Source: Hypsibius dujardini
Lineage: Eukaryota > Tardigrada > Eutardigrada > Parachela > Hypsibiidae
Reading direction: 5' to 3'
Assembly: GCA_001579985.1 (NCBI GenBank)
Contig: LRSR01012519.1
Location: 1 to 26,226 of the forward strand
DNA length: 26,226 nucleotides
Shown here: piece after piece, positions 9,920 to 18,375 of the stretch
Layout: each line of letters opens with the position of its first letter
Numbering within the stretch: the stretch's first letter is position 1
Notes under the pieces: generated by a model
The model's input: only the letters and a program-made list of their open reading frames with translations
What the model was told of the DNA's origin: nothing
The model's database searches: none
Made by a program: the position numbers and the translations under genes

Positions 9920-12389
9920 ATGTGGATTGTGCCGGCCTGCCAGTATCCTTTCCAATTAGTTCTATTCTTCATCCTTGCCATCGTGTGCCAGAGTACGTTG
10001 CTTTTTTTATCATTGCATTTTTTAACTATTCTGCACAATTCCCCATTTTTCTTATTCTTGATGTATTTTTCCACGTATTTTTGGTATTCTTTTTGTTCTT
10101 CTAACCTTTACGCTCTTTTTACGTTTCAGATCTGATGTGCCAGACCACGACAGACTCCGGTGCGGATGACGATTTCGGCGATTACACTTTTGATGAAGAC
10201 CCAATGATGGCCACGGGTCCCATCGATCCCGCTATCCAACCAAACGCATCAGTTCCGACGCCATCTCTTCTAAGCCCAGCCGTAATCGGTAAGTTGAACC
10301 ACAAATAACACACTCTTTAATTTTCTAATTCTCTCACTGTATAAACTCCACCATTTTAAATTGATCAGGTGGAAATCCAGTCAAGCCTCACAAATATCCT
10401 TTCATGGTCGGTCTGCAATATCGTAAAGACAACTTCCACTTGTGTGGAGGTTCCCTCATCACTCCCATGCACGTGCTGACCGCTGCCCATTGTGTGGTTC
10501 ATGAAGAGAAGTTAGTCCCGTTGATCTTGGTTAAATTTCAGCATACTGATCGTCTGTCAGGAAATTAATTAAAGAATACAATGAAAATTCAAAAATGAAT
10601 TGTGCTCTACATTTTATTAGTAGTAATGAGCGAAGAGCAGCCAAACTTACTTGGGCAAGAAGGAAGACTTTCCCTCCCAATCGGCAAGGTTTTTCCCCAC
10701 AATTTCCTATATATATGTCATGATTTCACAATGGGATTTCGAGTTGGAAATCACATCTGCGGTTTCCGACAAAAATAAGGAAGAAAAAAACGTCCCACGC
10801 CACTTTGTGTGTTTGCGCCCGGTTTCGATTGATTGATTCAAAAGGATGTTCCTTTTTTAATACCAACCAATATTTTTCAGAACTCAGACTTATTTATAAG
10901 TTTACTAGAAGTCTTCAGCCAAAGTTAAAAAGTAAATCGAAATCTGATTTGAAACATCGTGGCGAGTGGAAAAGAAAATACTGATAATTAAGTTCTTTAC
11001 TTTTATATTAATTCTTTTTTTAATTTAAATAACATTTTTTTTGATTTGGTTTTTTTAAACTTCCTATTTTTATCTATTTTTCGTTGACTACACTTACTTA
11101 GTTTCATGTTTTAGTAGTTTATCCTATGCCTGCTAGTAATATTTCCTCTCGCAATAATTTCAATGTCAATTCCATGAAGTTATAGGAAGCTAAGCTCTCC
11201 AGCCAGTCTTATACATGTCGGAGTGGGCATGCATAATAGACTGCCCAACTCGAGGAACCACTACTTTGACGTGAAACGAATCCTAGTCCATCACAAGTAC
11301 AGAGGTCAATCCAACGGATTTTTGTATGACATTGCGCTGCTGACCCTGAGCACATCGGTGCGTCGACGACCGAGCCTCAAGGCCGGCATCATCCGTTTAC
11401 CGGCAGGACCGGCGAATGATCCTCCACCTCAGACCGCTGTTCGCGGTATTGGATGGGGACTGACCAAGAACATAACAAAAAACAACCCAGAATCAGATAC
11501 CCCGTTGCTCTTGATGGGGGCGGACTTTCGCGTTCTAACTAACAGGGACTGCACAAGACGAGCGTTAGGCAGCCCGATTGCTGCCTCACAGATTTGTATA
11601 GACAGCTCCAACAGAGCGATGTGTTCGGTAAGCCGCGACAAAGTACTCAGTGCGAGAATTTAGTTCTAATCCTTGTCGTCCCGTTTTCCAATGGTTTATC
11701 AGTAGAAAGGACACAACTGTTTGACTCCGCCTCCATGATGAAATACAACTTTCTTGCTCCATTCCTAATTCTATTTTAAATCGATTGGCACAATGGGTTC
11801 ATTGTTTCCGTGCTAGGGGGCGGAGCTATGTGTATCCCTTGAAGAGGGAAGGAACGGAGAACGTTTCTTTGGGGGAGGGGGGGTCATTAGCTCCGCCTCC
11901 TGAGACTCTAAAGTTATTTGACTGATGCCAATCGATTCCAGATTAAGTTTTCGATGGTGTATGGTGAGTTTATGGTCAGATAAAATTTAATTTTTAATTT
12001 AACACTGACGTTGTTGTCAGTCGAACAGAAAAATGGGTGGCATAAATATGACAAATTCCTCGTACAAATGTTCTGTGTTTTTGGATAAGAGTAAACATAA
12101 CATTATTTTTATTTGTAGGGAGACAGTGGGGGACCTCTCTTCCGGCAATTGCCTTCAGGACAGTATGAATTGGTTGGCTTGGCGAGCTACATAATGGGAC
12201 AGTAAGTTAGTTTTTAAATTCATGCAGTTCGATTCCATGTTTCAATCATTAAGTTCCAGCCTTCAATCGCTCAACCCTTTATCTGTATTCAGATGCCAGG
12301 AGAGAGGATCGGCGAACGTCTTCACTAGGGTCTCCCACTACAGACAATGGATAAGAACAGCTCTAGCTGCCGGCAATAGGCAAGGATAA
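9920..12389 (+). CDS. SP4: secreted elastase-like S1 protease, complete (six exons)
   Basis: Exons 9920-9992, 10130-10288, 10369-10510, 11186-11627, 12119-12201 and 12293-12389 join in frame (phases 1,1,2,0,2) to 331 residues. Exon 1 is the signal peptide (1-24). Exon 2 is an acidic propeptide with DDDFGDYTFDED, then PAIQPNAS, a potential N-glycosylation site shared with SP5. The mature start is VIGG (76-79), preceded by Ala. The triad is intact: His118 (TAAHC), Asp173 (LYDIALL), Ser275 (CSGDSGGP). Residue 189 is Ala and residue 216 Ile, so the S1 pocket should be shallow and apolar, favouring small residues as in elastases. The helix block ANVFTRVSHYRQWI ends the domain, with only a short tail. 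Signals 1 and 2 are the same total length (232 bp) as in SP3. A dispersed repeat lies in intron 4. AATAAA signals follow at 12550 and 12587. The donor of exon 3 is gttagt. This is the best-supported gene here. Confidence 0.92.
11779..11936. repeat. Dispersed repeat copy 1 (possible MITE) in SP4 intron 4
   Basis: Bounded by inverted words AATCGATTGGCA (11779-11790) and TGCCAATCGATT (about 11926-11937). Inside, ctagggggcggagctatg and aagttatttgactgatgcc match the copy at 17645-17804 (ctagggagcggagcatgg, aagtatttaactaatgcc). The G-rich run gggggagggggggg lies in the middle. No coding capacity; a flanking duplication is not evident. Confidence 0.55.
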
Positions 12390-12549
12390 TTACGATGTTT
12401 GAGTTTCAAAACTACGTGAACATGGAATGTGGCTTATGAGACATACGTTTTCCTAGTTTGTGCTATCGCAATTAGACATGAACTAACCAACTAGGCAGTT
12501 TTATCTCCGGCAAGGAGCTAGCGACTTTGATGTGATGCGACACTCTAAG

Positions 12550-12592
12550 AATAAATAGTATAACGAGGGTACGGATGGCAAGGCTGAATAAA
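12550..12592 (+). terminator. Two polyadenylation signals for SP4
   Basis: AATAAA at 12550-12555 and at 12587-12592, 161 and 198 bp after the SP4 stop. Either would give a 3' UTR of about 180-220 bases. Confidence 0.6.
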
Positions 12593-13688
12593 GCTGTGAA
12601 ATGAAATGATAAATTGATTTTACCAGTAACTGCTTTAGCTTCCTAATACACTTTACTATCTTAAAATCTAATTTAATTCTTATGTAAACTTATTGCTTGA
12701 TGTTATTGAAGAATACTTCACTGACACTATTATTTACAGCGACTAAAAATTGATGTGATGAAATTGAAGACAATTAAATAGGACAGTAAAGCAGTAAGTG
12801 ATTCCACAAATTTATGTTGTTTTTTTTCTAGAGGGACAAAGAGGCGTCTTTGGCCAATTTTCACCACATGAGACGAAAAGATGATAACATGAAAACCACG
12901 TAACATGTGAGTTCATTAAAGTTCGCACCGAAATCAAAGTGATAGGAATCATATGTTATCGCCTTCCCAGAACCTGCGCCCGAGCAAGTGTTCGTTCTTT
13001 AAGGCCACCGTGAATGACGAAAGTAAAGTTGAAACGGCTTGAAGTTCTTCCGCGATCGACCAAACTTTTCTGCACACGTTGATTCTGTCTGTGGCTGTGA
13101 ATGTTCTCATCCAGGCCAAAGATTGAAAATTTGAGATAGCCCTACAGCGTCCGGCTTAACAACACTCTTCCGGCAACATGTTTTCTTCCTCATGCGGCGG
13201 TTGAACCAAGACTGGCGCTGCAGTGGACTGTGGCAGTTTGGATGGTGACGATTGGCAGTTTGGACGGTGACAATTGGCAGTTTCCCTGATTAGAACTCTC
13301 CAGTTAATTTTTTTTCACTCTAATAATATTATGTACACTGTAGACGTATTTTTTGGGTGTTCGCTCTTATTAAAGAAATTGGGGAATCAAAACCTAATAC
13401 TATATCAACCAAATCATTGAAGAAAAAACCCCAATTAGTTCGAAAAAGTTATAGGACTGAAAATTATATATCTTCTAAAATATAACCCAATTTTGCCTCC
13501 TCCCCCAACGAGATTTTTAATTAAAGAGAGGAAACAGTTGCCTCGCTGTCTCCGCCACGCCTGCTGTACGTCTGAGCACATCGGGCTTCTTCCCCTGACC
13601 TCCGTCAAATTCGGAAGGCCCTGATACATCGTAATAATCTAATACTCTAAAAGGGGTTCTGGAAAAAAACTGTTCATCTTTCAGCGTG
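12593..13688. other. Intergenic stretch downstream of SP4
   Basis: No gene is seen. A 22-bp unit (tggcagtttggatggtgacg plus at) repeats about two and a half times at 13227-13284. The rest is unremarkable AT-rich DNA. Confidence 0.5.
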
Positions 13689-13696
13689 CCCCTTCC

Positions 13697-14195
13697 TAAA
13701 GATCGACATCGCGTGACTTTTCCTACGCGGACGCGGAAAAACTGTTTCAAATTTCACGCGGCGCGGAATCGCGCGGAATTTAGGAAGTGTAAGTCTACGC
13801 GGAACGACGCGGAAACACAGTTTTAGAAAGCGACGCGGTGCGACGCGGAAATAAACTGCAACGTGACGCGGAAATAAACTGAAGTGGAAAATTTATCACT
13901 TTTTTAGCTTCTGAAACAGATCGGTATAAGAGATTCAAAATCAATGATCAACATCTCTTTCGCGAACCACCACTGATCACTAGCTAATCAATTAATCAAC
14001 CGAACACTGACTGATTCAGGAATTAAGCGCTGTTTCTTGGAATACGCGGCGCGGAACGGAGCGTTTCAGCTCTGACGCGGCGCGGAACGGAGCGGTTCAG
14101 CTCTGACGCGACGCGGAAACATGAACTATTTTTCTACGCGGAGCGGTGCGGTATTTCCGCGTCGCGTCCGCGTCGCGCGCGGATGTCGATCTCTA
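13697..14195. mobile_element. hAT-type MITE (499 bp) with 8-bp target-site duplication
   Basis: The terminal inverted repeats are TAAAGATCGACATCGCG on the left and, reverse complemented, TAGAGATCGACATCCGCG on the right. Direct repeats CCCCTTCC flank it exactly (13689-13696 and 14196-14203). An 8-bp duplication and ends of the form (C/T)A(A/G)NG are the marks of hAT transposons. There is no transposase. The interior is packed with ACGCGG/GCGCGG words, more than ten copies mostly toward the two ends and in inverted orientation at the right, plus a 31-bp direct repeat (about 14043-14104) with cggaacggagcg and ttcagctctga. Such sub-terminal repeats are typical transposase binding sites in hAT elements. 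The open frames that cross it are incidental. Confidence 0.82.
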
Positions 14196-14203
14196 CCCCT
14201 TCC

Positions 14204-15574
14204 ATTGCCACCCCCGAGATGCGCCACTCTGTGTGGGCGCATGCTCGTTCACACAGGAGAAAAATCTGGGGTTTTTCGCAGTAGCAAATTTATGCTCCTG
14301 TATTTCCGTGAACGGAAAATATTCAAAGTCGAAAGCTCAATTGCAACCGTCGCGGCAGGAATAGTTTTTGTGCTGTTTAATTTGAGAAGAAAACCCGTGA
14401 AAACTTTGTTGGCCAGTTCCGGTGAGCTGGGACTGTTTCGCGCTTATCCTAATACCATTTGTTGCGTATAATTCAATTTCACGAGTAAGCGTGAATTTGG
14501 CGTCAGTGAAACATAGCATTTTTTGCCTTTGTGCCTATTATTTTTAAGTTTGTTAACTGTGTTGTTTTTCATGTATGCCAAAATCTTTGTTGAGAACTAT
14601 TGTACGTCGGTTCCCGCCGCACAAGTGTCGACCACGATCATGTCGACTTAGACAGTACCAGAGAAATTCCTTTAATGGATAGACCAAAATCTTCCGTACT
14701 AAAATCATAAACTGAACTGAAAACCAATTTTTGCGAAGACGAGATAAATCTGAATCTAATTGAAACCGACGACAGCAAGGCAACAGGCAGGAAGCCACGC
14801 CTCCTAAGATAACATCGGTTTCGAATTGGTTGACCGGCGCGCGCGCACGCCTTCACACCTTATTTCTCTCTGTTCAGTTAAGGCTTTAACCAATCGGCGT
14901 GTCTGCGACCGCCCACCGCCAGAATGGCTTTAACTCTGTTAATTTTTTTGCCGTTTTTCGGAGAGAATTTAGAATATTCTTTTTACTGGAATTTAGGAGT
15001 CAGGAGTGCCACTTATTATCACTTGTCAAGTATTCCCATTCTTCTCTCATTTTTCCGTCTCTAGTCTAGCTTTAGTTCACGTTTACTTCGGTGTCTTTGA
15101 CCTCTTTCCGATCGGGATCTCCCTGTCTGGAGAACCGCGACCTTGTACTTCCTTTCATTATTCGTAATTAGTACGGAAGCCACCTCAGGAACACATCAAT
15201 CAACCTTTATCACAAACAATTCTCATACAAATTGCGTTGAATCCCTTCCACACCATTAATCCTACGGGGAAGTACACAACCATCAAAGAAAGTGTTGCAG
15301 CGGGAATTGTTTTCTCGCAGATATGATCCGGCAGTTCCTCTCACATTCTGGTGTCGTTTGGTCCACATACAGGCTGAAAAAAGATTAACAACTGTAAGAG
15401 TTTATGCGACATGTACGTATATCAGGTCTAAGCAAGATATCTTTTCACTGCATACGTCATGTTCACATTTTCAAAATTTCTCGCTAAATGGAATATATTC
15501 TGATCCAATATATCCGCACGTGAACAAGCAAAAGTTCTTAAATTTACATATAGCAACTTTGAACACTTACGTGG
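14204..15574. other. Intergenic stretch between MITE and LTR
   Basis: Frames of 60-100 codons occur on both strands, but I see no domain, splice chain or RNA gene. A short alternating GC tract (gcgcgcgcgc, about 14837) is the only local feature. Confidence 0.45.
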
Positions 15575-15917
15575 TGTTAGGCCTCCGTCCCTACTAGGAC
15601 GGAAGAACCTGAACATACAAGCTATTAGACTGAGTAATAGGAGAAGAATAGTGGTAAGACTTTACTGGTAGAGGAGATTAGAGGGGAAAGGAAGGAACTC
15701 TGCTCCCAAACTACTGTAGAACACACGCTTATATAGTCAGGGATAAAGAATAGTTCCTGATCTAACGTACTAGTTCCTGCCGACATGGCGGAGTTATGTA
15801 CGTAATAATAGCTGAGTAAGTACATTATAGAATGTGAGGGTAGATAGGAATGAGTTAACTAGGTAGATAGGCTGTACTATTAGTAGGTATTGCGTAACTG
15901 TTGGGTAACACCCAACA
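15575..15917 (-). mobile_element. Solo LTR (343 bp), minus strand
   Basis: Read on the minus strand it starts TGTTGGGTGTTACCCAACAG and ends GGAGGCCTAACA, with a TATATAAG box (15735-15728) in the middle. GTGG flanks both sides (15571-15574 and 15918-15921). The first 19 bases form a perfect hairpin. The TGTTGGG start and TATATAAG box resemble Ty1/copia LTRs, though those usually make 5-bp duplications; shifting one base gives GTGGT. No internal retrotransposon sequence is left, so it is a recombined solo LTR. Confidence 0.75.
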
Positions 15918-16344
15918 GTGGTCATGTCGCACAAAAATACTATTACATTTTAGACGTTATAAAGAAATTGAGATTTATCGAAAGTTGCGCGAACGGTATA
16001 GTTTTTTTTAAAACACGCTCTTTAAGTGAAGCTCTGAAAAAATTAGATGACTTAACGGTTTTATCTTGAACTTTAAAGAGAAACCCTCTTTTGTGGCGGT
16101 CCGTGTCGCTTTGCATGTGCGGTTGTTGCAAACCAAAGAAAACACATTATTAAAAACTACAGTTGCGAATTCAAAATTCAATTCCCAGTTATGTGCGAAA
16201 ATATGCTATGACACAAATGTTAAATAGTTTGATCAACAAATTCCTAATTGCTGATCTCGAAAATACATTTTCTAATTATGTGTTGATACTTCTCTTTAGG
16301 CAATTTATCGAGGAACGACAAGGCCGACAAGGTGATTGACTTGT

Positions 16345-16712
16345 TCAGCCTTTATAAATTATCGATACATTTGCAGTAGAACTTACACACAGAGTACATC
16401 CATCATCGGGCCCCATCCCAATGGTCCGGCGTTGGATGTTCTGGTTGATCCTGGCACGAATCACGTTAACAGACTTCTGACGACGGATTGTTTCAGCGTC
16501 TGTTCCTGTTGGACACGCTTTCTGCAAGTGACATTTCAGCATTGACATTTTTACTTTGACGACACTCTGAGCATCATCGAACCCTCGGTCACTCCAGAAA
16601 AAGAAGAACACCGTATAATACTTACGCAATCGCACGTGGCGGGCGCCGTCGCGGAGACCATGACCACAACCGAGAGGCACAGCAAGAGGGCAAGGATTTG
16701 ACGGCTCAGCAT
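16345..16712 (-). CDS. Small secreted Cys-rich protein with C-x-C motif (two exons, perhaps three)
   Basis: Minus-strand exon 16712-16626 encodes 29 residues: a clear signal peptide (MLSRQILALLLCLSVVV...) ending ATCDC, then a phase-0 donor gtaagt. Exon 16521 to 16387 adds 45 residues starting KACPTGTDAE, with a basic helix-like stretch (IRRQKSVNVIRARINQ) and ending GCTLC. At that point there is a second good donor (gtaagt); if it is unused, the frame runs on 13 codons to a stop at 16347-16345. If used, a third exon would follow, for example after the acceptor ttttttcag near 16037, giving only a few residues. A C-x-C directly after the signal peptide followed by V-I-R-A-R recalls the N-terminus of TIMP-type protease inhibitors, but the likeness is short and the length far below a TIMP, so I do not assign it. 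A TATA box lies upstream. Confidence 0.6.
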
Positions 16713-16826
16713 TTTGTAGCAGCGTTCAGGGTTAGATACTTAAACACGGCAATATTAAATGAGTCTGGCTGTCGGGGAAAGTTGGTTAATGGTGAAAGAA
16801 ATATCTCTGCTGTGATTTACTTAACG

Positions 16827-16834
16827 CTTTATAG
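16827..16834 (-). promoter_or_regulatory. TATA box for the small C-x-C gene
   Basis: On the minus strand GCTATAAAGCG sits about 115 bp upstream of the ATG at 16712. Initiation some 30 bases on would leave an 85-base leader. Confidence 0.4.
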
Positions 16835-18375
16835 CTTCTGCAGAGTCGGCAGCTACCACCGAAAAGGGTACGACACGTCAGAACCTACGTGTCTACTCTG
16901 TGGAAGCGGACTGCAATCGTGTCATGAATCTCAACGGAAACTGTCGTGACTTGTGGCTGCAGAGTTCAAAATGTGAAGTGAATTACTACAGAAGGTGATG
17001 TGTCTAATTGTGTCTGTGCACCGCTTAGGAAAAGCTGTACCGGCCTAATTATCGGTTATTCTCTTTGCGGTTTTTTTTATAATAGGAACTGAACTATCAG
17101 AATCAATTTTTTCGTTATTCGGAGCATCACGTGTCAGGCCACAGTGATACTGCTTGTCAAGACAGCCGAAAGAGGAGGACAACTGTTACAACTTTTGACT
17201 CACGTAATTTAAGTGGAAGTTTGTACCCGGAATCGCATGATAGAATCATGCATAATTTAATCGACTGATGCGCCCTCAAAAAAAAAATTTCAAGGCGGTA
17301 CCGTGCACGAAGAAAAAAGACTTTCAGTAGCTCGAAGTTTTTTTTTGCGAGGCGACACGTTTCCGTTGAAATCATGTTTGTTTGTGTTTGTTCGAAGGTT
17401 CTCGCTTAGGCAACAGATTGAACGTTCGAGATAATCTTTCCCCCTTTCCTTGTTCGGTTTGACGTACAGCGGAAAGAAAACTATAAAAGCAACCTAACTT
17501 ATGCAGCCGTACGAGAAGGCCATTTCTGGCCACCCTTTTTTGGTCCTACTGCTAGTCCCTAACAATAGAGCAATCCCCATTGTTATGGGCCTTCTTGCCA
17601 ACACAACTTGAAGTTTTCTATACAAACTACGTGGAGTAATTTAACTGGAATTGAGTTTCACCAACTAATTGTGCATTGGAAACTAGGGAGCGGAGCATGG
17701 TGTATTTTTACGCAGACGACTAAGAAGCGAGCTTAGCTTTCAAACAGTGGCCATTTTAGTCCTGCCGTCTAAAGCCCAAAAGTATTTAACTAATGCCAAT
17801 CGATCTCCAATTGAGACTGAGATAAGGCACTAGGTAAAAAAAAAATATTAAAGACAAAAATCCGTTGTTTTAAACTTGCGAAGTGGCCAGAAGTAGAATC
17901 TGGCAAAAGGTTAGCCAGAACTGCATGGGGCCTATTGAAGCGTTGTGGCGCAATCTCTGGGATTTAGCTCGTTAAAATTAATTTTTCCAAAAAAGTCGGC
18001 TGCTAACGCGAGGAAACACCAGGGACATTTGCAGTTCGATCTTTCAATTTTGCGACCCGGGTTTGACCGAATCGTTAAACTGCGACAGAACGAGTAGCGG
18101 TCTGAGCAATTTCCCCGCCCTTTTATATTTCGATCGTCACAGACTGTCACAATGCGTCAATGCTTGTAGCACACTATCACGCGATATACAACACAGAAGC
18201 GAAATCTAATTAACAAATCAGGTTGGATTTTTTCTCCAAAGTTTCTGACGCCAGTTCACTTCCGCTTCAGTTGGCCGTCAATTCCAATACAACAATCACC
18301 GGATTCAAATAGTATGCTAGTTATTGCAGAAAGCGACACTTAACACAATCATTCCGCGACCTTCCTGCGGCAATA
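16835..18375. other. Intergenic stretch upstream of SP5
   Basis: It carries repeat copy 2 (17645-17804). No exon, RNA gene or further transposon is recognised. The SP5 promoter should lie at the right end, but no core element is clear. Confidence 0.45.
17645..17804. repeat. Dispersed repeat copy 2 (possible MITE)
   Basis: Shares ctagggagcggagcatgg and taatgccaatcgat with copy 1 in the same order and spacing. The left end is more diverged, so its terminal inverted repeat is hard to place. Non-coding. Confidence 0.5.

Noticed and set aside
12220-12245. Sequence gttcgattcc suggesting a tRNA T-loop
   Set aside because: No acceptor, D or anticodon arms around it; it is in SP4 intron 5.
14121-14471. 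116-codon plus-strand frame
   Set aside because: It starts inside the hAT-like MITE and runs out of it, has no motif, and its open state follows from the GC-rich repeat array.
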